Notes: generated by a model from the letters alone, not told the origin. 64,000 nt of DNA from Pseudomonadota bacterium (GCA_947505245.1 CANNIZ010000012.1:39478-103477); one strand, 5' to 3'; shown: positions 17,848-27,194, numbered from the stretch's first letter. Translations and numbers: made by a program.

Positions 17848-18890
17848 TCGCCCTCATCGGCGCCACCGGGTTCACCGGCTCGCTCGTCGCGCGCGAGCTC
17901 GTCCGGCGCGGCGTGCCTGCGATCTGGATCGCGCGCAGCGCCGAGCGAATGGACGCGCTCGCGAAAGACCTCGCGGTTGACGTCGAGCGCCGCGTCGCGT
18001 CGCCGACCGACGCAGAGGGTCTCACGCGCGCCCTCGCCGGCTGTACGGTGGTGATCGACACGGTCGGCCCGTTCACCGATCTCGGGGAGCCCGTCGTGAA
18101 GGCGGCGATCGCTCTCGGCGCCCATTACATCGACACCACCGGCGAGCAGGGCTTCATGCGCGCGATGCTCGACCGCCACGACGCCGCGGCGAAGGCGGCC
18201 AACGTCGCGGTGATCTGCGCCTGTGCCTACGAGTACGCGCTCGGCGAGTGCGTCGCCACGCTCGCAGCTGCCGAAATGGACGGGTCGTCCGACGTCGACG
18301 TGTACTACCTCGTCATGGGCGGCAGCGTCTCGCACGGCACCGCGAAGAGCGCGCTGCACGTCGCCGGCGAGGGCGGTGTGCGGCTCGAGAACGGGGTGCT
18401 GGTCCCGGAGCACCTCGCGAGCGGAACCGTCGCGGTCCCCGGCTACGACCAGCCTCGCACCGTAGTGAGCGTCCCCGGCGGCGAGGCCTTGCACCTCGCC
18501 CGGCACACGCGCGTCCGCTCGGTGCGCTCCTGGATGGGCGTGCCGCCCGCGATGACGCGGTGGCTGTTCGCGAGCCCGCTGCTCGGCGCGCTGGCGCTGG
18601 GCCCCGTGCGACGGCTCGTCGATCACCTCGTCGACACGCGCGTCCGCGAGCCGTCCGCGTCCCAGCGCGAAGCAGCCCGGTTCATCGTGCTCGCGCGAGC
18701 GCGTTCCGGCGCACGGGAGGTGACGCGGCGCGTCGACGGACGTGATCCCTACGCCACGACGGCGGCCCTTACCGTCGAAGCCGCGACGCGCCTGCTCGCC
18801 GCTCCCCCGAAGGCGATCGGCGTGACGAGCGCAGCCGCCGCATTCGACCCCGTCGGCTTCCTCGCCGGGGTGGGCCTCACCGCGTCATAG
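17844..18890 (+). CDS. Saccharopine dehydrogenase-like NAD(P)-binding oxidoreductase
   Basis: 348 residues. It starts at a GTG overlapping the previous stop (GTGA). The N-terminus is a Rossmann fold with the dinucleotide motif GATGFTGS (residues 5-12), then RSAERMDALAKDL, TVVIDTVGPFTDLGEPVVKA and GAHYIDTTGEQGF. That is the pattern of the saccharopine dehydrogenase-like / trans-acting enoyl reductase group, in which the substrate is usually unknown. No membrane segment is present. The coupling with a lipoprotein gene seems incidental to function. It ends in a 6-base convergent overlap with the next minus-strand gene. Confidence 0.8.
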   Translation: MIALIGATGFTGSLVARELVRRGVPAIWIARSAERMDALAKDLAVDVERRVASPTDAEGLTRALAGCTVVIDTVGPFTDLGEPVVKAAIALGAHYIDTTGEQGFMRAMLDRHDAAAKAANVAVICACAYEYALGECVATLAAAEMDGSSDVDVYYLVMGGSVSHGTAKSALHVAGEGGVRLENGVLVPEHLASGTVAVPGYDQPRTVVSVPGGEALHLARHTRVRSVRSWMGVPPAMTRWLFASPLLGALALGPVRRLVDHLVDTRVREPSASQREAARFIVLARARSGAREVTRRVDGRDPYATTAALTVEAATRLLAAPPKAIGVTSAAAAFDPVGFLAGVGLTAS

Positions 18891-19301
18891 GACGCCGGGG
18901 GCGGTCCACCGCTCAGCCGCGTGTTCCCGGGTGGCGACGACCTCGATCAGCTCGCCGTCGCCGTCGATGTCCGCGATGCCGTGCACCGCGAAGTCGTCGC
19001 CGCCGTTCACGATCCACATCGCGTGGAGCGTCGTGGGCGACGCGTCCAAGATCGACCAGCACGGAGCGGCGTGCCAGCCCGCGTCGTGGGCTTCGATCGC
19101 CGTGCGGGCGGCGTCCTCGCTCCCGCACGATCCGACGGGGCCCGCCGCGGCCTGCCGGACGAGGGCCCCCCGAAGCGCGTCCACGTCCTCCACGAGCGCG
19201 TCCACGCGCGCCTGGCGCTCCGCCTCGGGGTCGAGAACGTGGGCCACCGCCGTGACCACCAGCGGCACGAACAGGGCCGCGACCACGGACACCCACGGCA
19301 T
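18885..19301 (-). CDS. Pilin-like single-pass exported protein
   Basis: 138 residues from ATG 19301; GTGs at 19331 or 19337 with GGAGG upstream are in frame and could add 10-12 residues. One hydrophobic segment near the N-terminus ([19 protein letters not shown]) is followed by a heptad-like helix and a small domain with three cysteines, ending [19 protein letters not shown] long N-terminal hydrophobic helix plus a C-terminal DxDGDG segment is the architecture of minor-pilin-like proteins in this phylum, though no prepilin G/FTLxE site is visible. Function unknown. The larger open frame upstream is antisense to the MBL gene and is not coding. Confidence 0.55.
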   Translation of the reverse strand: MPWVSVVAALFVPLVVTAVAHVLDPEAERQARVDALVEDVDALRGALVRQAAAGPVGSCGSEDAARTAIEAHDAGWHAAPCWSILDASPTTLHAMWIVNGGDDFAVHGIADIDGDGELIEVVATREHAAERWTAPGVL

Positions 19302-19391
19302 CCGGCTGGTCCCCGAGCCCGCCGCGCTCACCTGCACCGGCACCTCCCGGCGCAGCCTACCCGGACCCGGCCACGCGCGGTAAGGGAACCG

Positions 19392-20249
19392 ATGCGCAAT
19401 CTCACCGCGGTCCTCGGAAACTCCCAGCGCCTCGACGGGGGCGCGATGTACGGCAACGCGCCCAGGCCCATGTGGGAGGCGTGGAGCCCTCCCGACGCGC
19501 AGAACCGGATCCCGCTCGCGTGCCGCGCGATGCTGGTGCGCGAGCCCGATCGCGTCGTGCTCTGCGAAGCCGGCATCGGCGTGTTCTTCGAGCCCAAACT
19601 CCGAGCACGGTACGGCGTGGCCGAAGAGCGGCACGTGCTGCTCGACTCGCTCGCAGCCGTCGGACTGACGGACGCCGACGTTGACGTCGTCGTGTTGTCG
19701 CACCTGCACTTCGATCACGCCGGTGGGCTGCTCTCAGCCTGGGACGGCGGCCCGGCCCGGCTGCTGTTCCCGAACGCGCGCTTCGTCGTCGGAAAGCAGG
19801 CTTGGGAGCGCGCTCAGCGGCCCCATGCGCGCGATCGGGCCTCGTTCGTCCCCCCGTTGAACGCGCTGCTCGAGGCCTCGGGCCGCCTGGAGATCGTCGA
19901 CGGAAGCTCATCGGCCCTGCTTGGCGAGGGCTGGCGGTTCCACCTGTCGCACGGACACACACCCGGGCTGCTGCTCGCAGAGGTCGACCTTCCGGATGGC
20001 CCCGTGGTGTTCGGCGGCGACCTCGTCCCGGGGACGCCGTGGGTCCACGTGCCGATCACGATGGGCTACGATCGTTTTCCCGAGCTGCTGATCGAAGAGA
20101 AGGACCACCTGTTCGCCGACCTCGTCGCGCGGAACGGACGCCTGTTCTACACGCACGATCCGCGCACCGCGCTCTCGCGAATCACCCGCGACGATCGCGG
20201 AAAGTATTCGGCCATCGACCTCGTCGCCGCGCCGGTGGGGGTCGCATGA
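19392..20249 (+). CDS. Metallo-beta-lactamase-fold hydrolase
   Basis: 285 residues. ATG 19392 has AAGGGA upstream. The metal-binding motif [10 protein letters not shown] (HxHxDH) lies near residues 102-111; further ligands fit HLSHGHTPG and [10 protein letters not shown], and a late His is in [10 protein letters not shown]. This is the lactonase/glyoxalase-II-like branch, cytosolic with no signal. The substrate is unknown. The stop overlaps the LD-carboxypeptidase start (ATGA), so the pair is one operon. Confidence 0.87.
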   Translation: MRNLTAVLGNSQRLDGGAMYGNAPRPMWEAWSPPDAQNRIPLACRAMLVREPDRVVLCEAGIGVFFEPKLRARYGVAEERHVLLDSLAAVGLTDADVDVVVLSHLHFDHAGGLLSAWDGGPARLLFPNARFVVGKQAWERAQRPHARDRASFVPPLNALLEASGRLEIVDGSSSALLGEGWRFHLSHGHTPGLLLAEVDLPDGPVVFGGDLVPGTPWVHVPITMGYDRFPELLIEEKDHLFADLVARNGRLFYTHDPRTALSRITRDDRGKYSAIDLVAAPVGVA

Positions 20250-21103
20250 AGCCGCTGCGAAAGGGCGCTCGAATCGCCGTCGTCGCGCCGAGCGGGATCT
20301 TCGACCCGGTGCGGCTCGAAGCGGGCCTCGCGCTGGCGCGGGCCCATGGCCTCGATCCGCAGCCGTTTCCCGCCATGCTCGCGCCCTACCGGTTCCTCGC
20401 CGCCGACGACGCGACCCGCGCCGCCCACCTGATCCAGGCCCTCACCGAACCCGGCTGGGACGCGGTGTGGATCGCGCGCGGCGGCTACGGCCTGACGCGC
20501 CTGCTCGACCGCATCCCCTACGATCGGCTCGACGAGCGGCCGGTGATCGGGTTCTCCGACGTTACGGCCCTGCTCCAGGCGCTGCCCGCCCACGTGCCTC
20601 GCGTCCACGGCCCCATGCCCCACTCGCTGCCGATCACCGACGCGGCGAGCGTGGACGCGCTGTTTGACCTGCTGGCTGGAGTGCCGGTCTCCCCGCTGCA
20701 AGGCACAGCCTTTGTGCCCGGGCACGCCGAAGGACCGCTCGTGGTCGGCAACCTGACGATGTTCGCAGCCCTGTGCGGCACGCGCTGGCAGCCTCGCTGG
20801 CGCGACGCGATCGTCGTGCTGGAAGACGTCGGCGAGGCGCCCTATCGCATCGATCGCGTGCTGCAGCAGCTTCGGCAGTCCGGCGCGTTCGATGGCGTCG
20901 CGGCCGTCTGCTTCGGAGAGTTCGACAAGTGCAGTCCGGGGCCCGGCACCGGCTACGCGCTGGAAGAGGTGCTCGTGGACGCGGTCTACGACCTGGGCGT
21001 GCCCGTCCTCGGCATGCTGCCCGTCGGCCACGGAGCGCGAAACCGCGCGGTCGTGTGGGGCGCGGCCGCTCGCATCGAGGGCGCCCAGCTCGTCATCACC
21101 TGA
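20246..21103 (+). CDS. ldcA: LD-carboxypeptidase (S66 family)
   Basis: 285 residues. It matches the S66 LdcA/MccF family: IAVVAPSG near the start, [14 protein letters not shown], nucleophile Ser in [13 protein letters not shown] (about residue 109), the Glu region [20 protein letters not shown], and the C-terminal GHG (catalytic His) in LPVGHGARN. The family trims the terminal D-Ala from tetrapeptides during murein recycling, or detoxifies microcin C. Length is close to the usual ~300. It is coupled to the MBL hydrolase by a 4-base overlap. Confidence 0.9.
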   Translation: MKPLRKGARIAVVAPSGIFDPVRLEAGLALARAHGLDPQPFPAMLAPYRFLAADDATRAAHLIQALTEPGWDAVWIARGGYGLTRLLDRIPYDRLDERPVIGFSDVTALLQALPAHVPRVHGPMPHSLPITDAASVDALFDLLAGVPVSPLQGTAFVPGHAEGPLVVGNLTMFAALCGTRWQPRWRDAIVVLEDVGEAPYRIDRVLQQLRQSGAFDGVAAVCFGEFDKCSPGPGTGYALEEVLVDAVYDLGVPVLGMLPVGHGARNRAVVWGAAARIEGAQLVIT

Positions 21104-21152
21104 GCTTGATCCGATCGGCCTTTCCGTGGCACGATGACCCCTCGGGGGCGCC

Positions 21153-21251
21153 GTGGGTCGGTTGGTGGCATCGGTCGGGGTGTTGATCGTCCTCGCGTGG
21201 GCGATGCACGAGATCGTCTACCTGCACGAGATCCGCGAGAGTCTAGCGTAG
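21153..21251 (+). CDS. Possible 32-residue single-pass membrane peptide
   Basis: Too short for ordinary ORF calling. GTG 21153 follows a GGGGG run, and the product MGRLVASVGVLIVLAWAM plus HEIVYLHEIRESLA is one membrane helix with a charged C-terminus. It sits 50 bases after ldcA. The amphiphilic layout is convincing for a microprotein, but chance cannot be excluded. Confidence 0.3.
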   Translation: MGRLVASVGVLIVLAWAMHEIVYLHEIRESLA

Positions 21252-21302
21252 TCACCGCCGCAAGCGAAGCGCGCAGCGAGGCGAAGCCGAGCGAAGTCCC
21301 CG

Positions 21303-22187
21303 CTAATACGCGTCCAGGAACGACTCGAGGTTCTTGCGGCGCTTGGCGTGCCGCAGCTTGCGGAGCGCCTTGATCTCGATCTGGCGGATGCGCTCGCGGG
21401 TGAGCGCGAACCGCGTGCCGATCTCTTCGAGCGAGTAGTTCGTGGCCTCGCCGATGCCGTAGCGCATGCGGATGACCTTCTCCTCGCGCGGCGACAGGCT
21501 CGAAAGCACCGTGTCGATCTCGTCGCGGAGGGAGGCGTCTTCGAGCGCCTGCGACGGGGCCGGCGTGTCGAGGTTCTCGACGAAGTCCATCACGGTGGAG
21601 TCGCTGTCTTCGCTGACTTCCGCGTCCAGGCTCATGGGCTCGCGCGTCATCTTCAGGATGGCGTCGATCTTCTCGACCTCCATCTCCAGGTGCGCGGCGA
21701 TCTCGACGACGCTGGGCTCGCGACCGTACTGCTGGAACAGCATCTTCTGGGTCTGGTTGATGCGGTTCACGACTTCGAGCTTGTAGATCGGGATGCGAAT
21801 GGTCCGGATCTGCGACTCGATCGCGCGGATGATGCTCTGGCGGATCCACCACGACGCGTAGGTGCTGAACTTGAAGCCGCGCGTCCAATCGAACTTTTCG
21901 ACGGCCTTGATCAGGCCGAGGTTGCCTTCCTGGATGAGGTCGGCGAGCGGGAGGCCGCGGTAGCTGTACTGCTTGCCGATGGAGACGACGAGGCGCAGGT
22001 TGGCCTTTACAAGCGCAGCTTTCGCCATCTCGGCGTCGGGGCCGCCCATGTCGATGCGGCGAGCGACCTCGACCTCGTCCGTGCCATTGAGCAGCGGGAT
22101 CGCGCCCATGCTGCGCAGGTATTTGTTCAGGAGCGCCTCGCCCTGGCCTTCATCCTGCGTGCGCTTCGCTTTGACGGCTTGGCTCAT
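21303..22187 (-). CDS. RNA polymerase sigma factor, sigma-70 group without region 1.1
   Basis: 294 residues from ATG 22187, preceded by AAGGAG; an upstream in-frame Met adds only unlikely leader. It contains region 2 ([35 protein letters not shown]), region 3 and region 4 ([35 protein letters not shown]). The absence of the acidic 1.1 domain, and [15 protein letters not shown] in place of the usual IRIPVHMIE of the primary factor, point to a group-2, stationary-phase or alternative RpoD-like factor. The DNA-recognition helix in region 4 is standard, so promoters should be close to the TTGACA/TATAAT type. Confidence 0.93.
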   Translation of the reverse strand: MSQAVKAKRTQDEGQGEALLNKYLRSMGAIPLLNGTDEVEVARRIDMGGPDAEMAKAALVKANLRLVVSIGKQYSYRGLPLADLIQEGNLGLIKAVEKFDWTRGFKFSTYASWWIRQSIIRAIESQIRTIRIPIYKLEVVNRINQTQKMLFQQYGREPSVVEIAAHLEMEVEKIDAILKMTREPMSLDAEVSEDSDSTVMDFVENLDTPAPSQALEDASLRDEIDTVLSSLSPREEKVIRMRYGIGEATNYSLEEIGTRFALTRERIRQIEIKALRKLRHAKRRKNLESFLDAY

Positions 22188-22296
22188 GGGAGTCTCCTTG
22201 GGCGTGCTGAGAAGTACAAGAGCAAGGCACGTGCCAGCATTCGGCACGGGTCGTCATGGCTCGTCTCAGGTCGTTTCGGATCGTCGGGAACCACCC

Positions 22297-22313
22297 TTGT
22301 CAGGGGATTGTCA
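22297..22313. promoter_or_regulatory. Direct repeat upstream of sigma-factor gene
   Basis: TTGTCA occurs twice, 11 bases apart (22297-22302 and 22308-22313), in the 235-base gap upstream of the sigma gene. One-helical-turn spacing puts both on one DNA face. On the minus strand the second copy reads TTGACA when shifted by one base and could be a -35. It is a candidate operator or promoter element; the rest of the gap shows nothing clear. Confidence 0.3.
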
Positions 22314-22422
22314 ACGAGCGTGACGAACCGGGTCGGCGCGGGATTCGAACCGTACGCTCCGCCGGACGCCGTCCAAACTTCTTGACGTTTTCGCGCGGAG
22401 TCGCTTTGCGACGAGGCGATCG

Positions 22423-23517
22423 TCAGTTCGAAGATTCGGACGCCCGCGCGGGCCCTGCGGCAGCAGCGCCCTCGAGCGCGGCATACGGATCGCGGTGACC
22501 TGACGTAATCTCACCGATTCGCTTGATGAAACCGAGAAGATCGCCGCCCTGGGCGTCGAGCACCGCCTGGAACTGCTCCGGGCTGCGATTGTAGACCCGG
22601 AATTGCATCATCCGGGCGTTGTTCCAGGACCCTTGCTGGACCCACCGAACGAGACGCTGGGGTCGCGCGAGGCCGGCCCCGGCGAGGCGAGTGGGCAGCG
22701 TCGCGAACAGCCGCTCCTTCTCGGCGATCTTCTGCCGGCGGGAGAGCGCGGGGTCCTTGAAGTCGCGATCGAGTTCGACGAACACCTCGTGCAACACGGC
22801 GTTCATGCGCCTTCCGTCCGCCGTCACCGCCTCGGCGGCGACCACCTCTGGAGAGCCTGCACCGTACTTGTCGACGAGGTAGCCGTGGGAAGCCTTTTCC
22901 CCGACGAAGTTCGCGAACGACTCGTTGAACTCGACGCTTCCGGGGATCCACAACGTCGCGTGGGCGGTCTCGTGCAGCAGCGTGTCCGACAGGCGCTGCT
23001 CGGACCAGTTCAGCATGTCCGGGACGATGGGCATGTCGTACCAACCGAGCGACGAGAACGCGCCCGCCGTGCGGACGTACACGTCATAGTCCTGGCCCCG
23101 CAACGAGGTGGCCCACACCTCCGCGTCGCCGCGGTCGAAGAAGCCGAGGTACGGGATGGTGCCGACGATCGGAAACGACCACGCGACCGGCGTGAACGAC
23201 GCCCGATCACAGGCCGACACGTTCCAGATCGTGCGCGACCAGTCGGGGTTGATAACGGTGTAGTTGGCGTTCGACTGCAGGCCGATTCGCGCGCCGTACG
23301 CCTGAATCTCGGGGATCTGCGCGAGCCGCTTTCGCTGGACTTCGGTCCAGCGGGGGTCCTCGGAAATTCCCGCGAGCGGCACCCGTCCCCACAGGTATTG
23401 AGCCTGATAACCAGCCTGGGAAGCCAGGTACCGAACGACGCCCGTACTCGCAAGAGCGACCCCCGCGAGGGCGACACCCACGAGGACCGCTATTGCCGCT
23501 CGTCTGCGCGTGGACAC
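22423..23517 (-). CDS. Predicted zinc aminopeptidase (PF10023-like)
   Basis: 364 residues from GTG 23517; the longer frame is antisense to the ExbB gene and Arg-rich. An N-terminal membrane anchor (AAIAVLVGVALAGVALAS) leads to a periplasmic domain with GYQAQYLWGRVPLAGI, the zinc signature LLHETAHATLWI (HExxH-like HETAH) and FNESFANFVGEKAS, where Glu is the likely third ligand. This layout matches the predicted aminopeptidase family PF10023 of inner-membrane/periplasmic metallopeptidases. It diverges from exbB with only 35 bases between starts. Confidence 0.82.
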   Translation of the reverse strand: MSTRRRAAIAVLVGVALAGVALASTGVVRYLASQAGYQAQYLWGRVPLAGISEDPRWTEVQRKRLAQIPEIQAYGARIGLQSNANYTVINPDWSRTIWNVSACDRASFTPVAWSFPIVGTIPYLGFFDRGDAEVWATSLRGQDYDVYVRTAGAFSSLGWYDMPIVPDMLNWSEQRLSDTLLHETAHATLWIPGSVEFNESFANFVGEKASHGYLVDKYGAGSPEVVAAEAVTADGRRMNAVLHEVFVELDRDFKDPALSRRQKIAEKERLFATLPTRLAGAGLARPQRLVRWVQQGSWNNARMMQFRVYNRSPEQFQAVLDAQGGDLLGFIKRIGEITSGHRDPYAALEGAAAAGPARASESSN

Positions 23518-23552
23518 AACGAGTCGGGTAACATCGACGTGCAGGAGGCGTA

Positions 23553-24191
23553 GTGATCCAGTTCCTGATCGACGGCGGGCCCGTGATGGTGCCGATCGGC
23601 GGCGCGTCGGTCGTCGCCCTCGCCGCGTTCTTCGAGCGCCTGTGGGCGCTGCGCCGGGGTCGGGTGGCGCCGCGCGCGGTCGTGCAGCAGGTACTCGAAC
23701 ACGCAAAAAACGGACGTTTTAACGAGGCGCGAGCCACCTGCGCGGCGAGCAACAGCGCGGTCGCCCGCCTGCTCGAGGTCGCGCTGGATTGGCGCGGAAC
23801 CGTACGCTCCGAGGTGAAGGAGCGCATCGAAGAGGTCGGGGAGCGCGAAGCCGCCGATCTCGAGCGCTGGGTGTGGGTGCTCGGCACCATCGGCGCGCTG
23901 GGGCCGCTGCTGGGCCTGCTCGGCACCGTCGGCGGCATGATCGTCACGTTCAACTCGGTGCGTGACACGGGCAGCAACGGCTCGGTCGAAGAGATCGCCG
24001 GCGGCATCGCCCAGGCGCTCGTCTGTACGTTCGCAGGCCTCACCGTCGCGATCCCGTCGCTCATCGCGCATCGGTATCTGCAATCCAAGATCGACGCGCT
24101 CGTCGGCGACCTGCAGGAGGCGTCGCTCCTCCTGCTCGACATCGTCACGCAGAAGAAGGCCCCGATCGGCGCTGTGGAGGCGCCGCAGTGA
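23553..24191 (+). CDS. ExbB/TolQ/MotA-family proton channel subunit
   Basis: 212 residues from GTG 23553 with GGAGG upstream. Three membrane segments fit at about 8-28, 105-135 and 150-170, and the family core GALGPLLGLLGTVGGMIVTF followed by GGIAQALVCTFAGLTVAIPS is intact. With the ExbD-like partner it should form a proton-driven complex in the inner membrane powering an outer-membrane transporter, Tol-Pal or a motility motor. The stop overlaps the partner start (GTGA). No TonB is encoded nearby. Confidence 0.92.
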   Translation: MIQFLIDGGPVMVPIGGASVVALAAFFERLWALRRGRVAPRAVVQQVLEHAKNGRFNEARATCAASNSAVARLLEVALDWRGTVRSEVKERIEEVGEREAADLERWVWVLGTIGALGPLLGLLGTVGGMIVTFNSVRDTGSNGSVEEIAGGIAQALVCTFAGLTVAIPSLIAHRYLQSKIDALVGDLQEASLLLLDIVTQKKAPIGAVEAPQ

Positions 24192-24631
24192 AATTCGGAA
24201 CCCGACGAAAGCGTCGCGACGACCTCCACATGGAGCTCGCGCCGATGATCGACGTGGTGTTCCAGTTGGTGCTGTTCCTGCTGCTGTCGATGACGTTCCG
24301 CCGTCCCGACCAGGAACAGGCGAAGCACGACGAAACATCAGCTATTAAAGTCGATCTTCCAAGATCATCCGCGACGGCGATCATCGATGCCGGAGACGAC
24401 CTCAACGTCTGGGTGTCCAAGGCCGGCGACCTCTACCTGAACGACAAAGTCACCGATCTAGCCGAACTTCGACGCGAATTCAGGAGAGTCGCCGCGAAGG
24501 ACAGGAGCACCCTCGTCGTGATCAAAGCCGACGAGAGCTCGGCCCACGGCAAGGTCGTCGCGGTCATGGATGCAGCGCGTGGTGAAGGCCTTTCAAGGCT
24601 TGCAATTGCGACCGAGGGTGAGGTCCCCTAG
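24188..24631 (+). CDS. ExbD/TolR-family protein
   Basis: 147 residues, GTG start overlapping the exbB-like stop. A short cytosolic basic N-terminus leads to one membrane helix containing the protonatable Asp in LAPMIDVVFQLVLFLLL, then a periplasmic domain with LNDKVTDLAELRREFRRVAA and TLVVIKADESSAHGKVVAVM, as in ExbD/TolR. It forms the proton channel with the preceding subunit. It is followed by a long GATC-rich gap, so the two-gene operon probably ends here. Confidence 0.92.
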   Translation: MKFGTRRKRRDDLHMELAPMIDVVFQLVLFLLLSMTFRRPDQEQAKHDETSAIKVDLPRSSATAIIDAGDDLNVWVSKAGDLYLNDKVTDLAELRREFRRVAAKDRSTLVVIKADESSAHGKVVAVMDAARGEGLSRLAIATEGEVP

Positions 24632-24637
24632 CGCGAC

Positions 24638-24784
24638 GATCGCGGTCGGTGTGCCGGTTGATCGAAAGCCGGCGTTCGCCGATCACAACGGAGATCAGCG
24701 ATCCCCCGCCCGATCGAGGACGCGATCGAAAACCGGGTTCGAACCTGATTCGTGATCGAAGGCGATCGAAATTGATCGCCGATC
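24638..24784. repeat. Dense cluster of GATC sites in an intergenic region
   Basis: Eleven GATC tetramers occur in 147 bases (starting at 24638, 24660, 24681, 24693, 24700, 24712, 24724, 24754, 24764, 24774, 24781), several as GATCGAA or CGATCG. Random expectation is one per 256 bases, although GATCG is common in the surrounding genes. It lies just upstream of a candidate promoter for the FtsB-like gene. It could be a methylation-sensitive or protein-binding region. Confidence 0.55.
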
Positions 24785-24786
24785 AC

Positions 24787-24814
24787 TTGCACTTTTCTCT
24801 GTTCGCGGTACAGT
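24787..24814 (+). promoter_or_regulatory. Candidate sigma-70 promoter for the FtsB-like operon
   Basis: TTGCAC (24787-24792), a 16-base spacer and TACAGT (24809-24814) stand about 40 bases before the ATG at 24854. Both hexamers are close to consensus, and the location directly after the GATC cluster suits an operon start. Confidence 0.45.
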
Positions 24815-24853
24815 TGCGTCACCCCGCCCGCCCCCTCCTCCTCCCCCGCCAAA

Positions 24854-25252
24854 ATGTCCAACGCCGAGCCGCTCCCTCCCAACGGAACGCCGGCCCGCTC
24901 GTTCCACTCGCTGCGACGCCTTGCCGCACGGGTGTACCGACCAGGGCCGGCGACGCTGCCACGGCTGATCCTCGCGGTCGTACCGGCCATCCTCCTGGTC
25001 GGTATCGCCCTCTCCACCGTGTGGGGCCGCCATGGCCTCGTCACGCGCAGCACGCTCAAGGCCGATCTTACGCGGCACTCCGCCCATCTCGCTTCACTCG
25101 ATCGCGAAAACCAGCGCTTGTTACGAGAATTGTCGCTCATGGAGTCCGACCCCGTCGTCCTCGAGCGAATGGTCGCCGAAGAGCTGCTGCTCGCGCGCGA
25201 AGGCGCCACGCTGTACGTCTTCGAGCCCGAAAAATCGCCTTCTAAACGGTAA
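24854..25252 (+). CDS. FtsB/DivIC-type septum formation initiator
   Basis: 132 residues. A Pro/Arg-rich cytosolic N-terminus leads to one membrane helix (ILAVVPAILLVGIALSTVWG, ~43-62), a periplasmic coiled coil (LKADLTRHSAHLASLDRENQ, ~70-105), and the family ending VVLERMVAEELLLAREGATL. This matches FtsB/DivIC, which bridges FtsL and FtsQ in the divisome. It is somewhat longer than the ~100-residue norm because of the N-terminus. It is followed two bases later by a membrane protein gene and then a membrane kinase, a possible division/envelope operon. Confidence 0.82.
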   Translation: MSNAEPLPPNGTPARSFHSLRRLAARVYRPGPATLPRLILAVVPAILLVGIALSTVWGRHGLVTRSTLKADLTRHSAHLASLDRENQRLLRELSLMESDPVVLERMVAEELLLAREGATLYVFEPEKSPSKR

Positions 25253-25254
25253 CA

Positions 25255-25764
25255 ATGGACCTCACCCCCGCGCTTCTTGCGCGCGTGGCCCTCGGCGTCA
25301 TCGGTCTCGCCGTGTTGGTGCGCGGAGCCGCGATCTACCGGCCCGCCCTGTGGTTCTCGGCGTTCAGCGCCGGGGCCGTCGCGGTCGTCGCCCTCGCCCC
25401 GGAGGGGGCCGACCCGCGCGTCCTCGCGGGCATTGCCCTGCTCACAGGCCTGGCTTCCGTCGCGATCACCACCTGGGTCCACCGCATCGGCCTCGTCGTG
25501 ATCGGCGCCGTGGTCGGCGGCACGATCGCGTTCGCTGCGGGAACGTGGCTCGGGGCCCCGCCGTGGGCCGTCCCCGTCGGCGGCCTGGCTGGGGCCGTCG
25601 CGATGCCGTTCGTGTTCGACCGGGCCCTGCCCTTCACCACGCCGGCGGTCGGGGCCGTGCTCGTAGCTACCGCCGCCGATCGCGGCGACAACCTGCTGGT
25701 GATCGCGGTGCTGTACCTCGTCGGGGTGGCGGCCCAGGCGCGATCGCGCGAAGGGGAAGAATGA
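25255..25764 (+). CDS. Polytopic membrane protein of unknown function
   Basis: 169 residues, nearly all hydrophobic, with about six predicted membrane helices (VALGVIGLAVLVRGAAIY; LAGIALLTGLASVAITTWV; IGLVVIGAVVGGTIAFAAG; VPVGGLAGAVAMPFVFD). The helix pattern resembles DUF4203-type proteins. The start is ATG two bases after the FtsB-like stop; its own stop overlaps the kinase start (ATGA), so all three are co-translated. Function unknown; membership in a division-related operon is the main clue. Confidence 0.75.
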   Translation: MDLTPALLARVALGVIGLAVLVRGAAIYRPALWFSAFSAGAVAVVALAPEGADPRVLAGIALLTGLASVAITTWVHRIGLVVIGAVVGGTIAFAAGTWLGAPPWAVPVGGLAGAVAMPFVFDRALPFTTPAVGAVLVATAADRGDNLLVIAVLYLVGVAAQARSREGEE

Positions 25765-27194
25765 CCCGCGTCGCCGATCGGTTCCGACTGGACGAGTCCC
25801 CACACGCCGAAGGCGCGTCTGGGGTCGTGTGGGGCGCCCTCGACGAGACGACCGGGCGGCGCGTCGCCGTCAAGCTGCTGCATCCCCACCTGATCGACCA
25901 GCCCGAAGCGCGTGAGCGCGTGCTCGCAGAGGCCGGCGTCGCGACGCGAATCGAACACCCGCACGTCGTACGCGTGCTCGGGGTGTGGGCCCATGAGCAG
26001 GGCGTCGCGCTCGTCTCCGACTGGGTCGACGGCACGCCCCTTTCGTCCACTGGCGCGCTTTCGGCGCGCGGCGCACGCGAGATCGGGCGCGCGGTGGCCT
26101 CGGCTCTCGCTCGAGCGCACACGATCGGTGTGATTCACGGCGACGTGCGCCCGGCGAACGTGCTGGTCGGCGATCGGCCGTGGCTGTACGACTTCGGCGC
26201 CGCAGCGCTCGGCGACAAGGCGCCTCGGCGCCCGTCAGAGACTGCACCAGAGGTCCTCGCAGGCGGCCCCGCTACCGTGCGAAGCGACCTGTTCGGCCTC
26301 GGTCTGGTGATGTACCGCGCGCTCACCGGCCAGGCCGCGTTCGCCGGTCCGCCAAAGGAGGCTCCGAAGCGCCCGAAGGGGCCTCGATGGCTCGGCGACC
26401 TCATCCTCGCGCTGCTCGCGATCGATCCGGCCCGCAGGCCGGCGAGCGCTGATGTGGTGCTCGACGCGCTCGAACGGCGCAGGCTCGGCTGGGCGACGCA
26501 CGGGATCGCGCCGCTGCGACCGGGATCTGCGTGGATGGTGTACGGCAACGACCCTTCCACCGGCGGCCGTGTCCGGTTCGCGGAAGGGTTGTCCAAGGAG
26601 GCGGCGCGCGACCTCGCCCGGAGGCTCAGCGAGCGCGGCTGGCACGTCCGGCCCGTGCGGGTCGCGTTGGGCGGCATCGATCTCGCGACCATCGTGATCG
26701 GCGCGATCGCCGGCGCGGTCGTGTTCCCCGCCCTCGGGCCGCTCGTCGCGCTCGCGGTCGCCTGGGCGCTGTCGGCGCGCTGCCGCACCGACCTCCGCGA
26801 CACCCTGCCCACATCGACGACGCCTCTCCCGCCCCGCGAGCAGCCGCAGAGCGCGCCCCTGCAGGTGCTTGGCGGGCTGTTGCTGCTCACGACGGCCGCG
26901 CTGCTCGTGCTCTGGCCCTCCGCCGCGGCGGTGCCCGGCGCCCTCGTGCTCGTCGTCGCGATCGCGGCCGCCCGTCCCCTGGCCGACCCGCGCCACCCGT
27001 TGCTCACCGCGCGCGTCGAGTTGCGCCTCGCGGAGCTCAGGCGAAGCGCCCATCGACGTCCGCTCGACGCGGAGCTTGCGCTCCTGGGCTCCGTCGACGA
27101 AGCCGAGCAGAGTTGGCGATCGGGCGAGCCCGTGGAGTCCGTGCTGCGCCGCCTTGATTCCCTCGAACGCAGCCCCAACGACGAAGTCCCTTGA
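25761..27194 (+). CDS. Membrane-associated Ser/Thr protein kinase
   Basis: 477 residues. The kinase domain is at about 8-260 with a divergent glycine loop (EGASGVVWGA), ATP-binding Lys38 in RVAVKLL, catalytic loop HGDVRPAN (Asp128, Asn133; HGD instead of HRD), DFG at 144-146 and APE at 162-164. Catalytic residues are kept, so it is probably active, but the activation segment is very short. The C-terminal half has two hydrophobic hairpins (~310-345 and ~375-415) and a helical tail. It overlaps the upstream membrane gene by 4 bases and is followed by a membrane protein with Thr-containing motifs that might be a substrate. Confidence 0.85.
   Translation: MTRVADRFRLDESPHAEGASGVVWGALDETTGRRVAVKLLHPHLIDQPEARERVLAEAGVATRIEHPHVVRVLGVWAHEQGVALVSDWVDGTPLSSTGALSARGAREIGRAVASALARAHTIGVIHGDVRPANVLVGDRPWLYDFGAAALGDKAPRRPSETAPEVLAGGPATVRSDLFGLGLVMYRALTGQAAFAGPPKEAPKRPKGPRWLGDLILALLAIDPARRPASADVVLDALERRRLGWATHGIAPLRPGSAWMVYGNDPSTGGRVRFAEGLSKEAARDLARRLSERGWHVRPVRVALGGIDLATIVIGAIAGAVVFPALGPLVALAVAWALSARCRTDLRDTLPTSTTPLPPREQPQSAPLQVLGGLLLLTTAALLVLWPSAAAVPGALVLVVAIAAARPLADPRHPLLTARVELRLAELRRSAHRRPLDAELALLGSVDEAEQSWRSGEPVESVLRRLDSLERSPNDEVP

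Noticed and set aside
22338..22400. tRNA-like T-loop (GGTTCGAATCC on the minus strand) upstream of the sigma-factor gene
   Set aside because: The flanking bases do not form the 5-bp T-stem beyond two pairs, no acceptor stem partner exists about 60 bases away, and no anticodon arm is seen.
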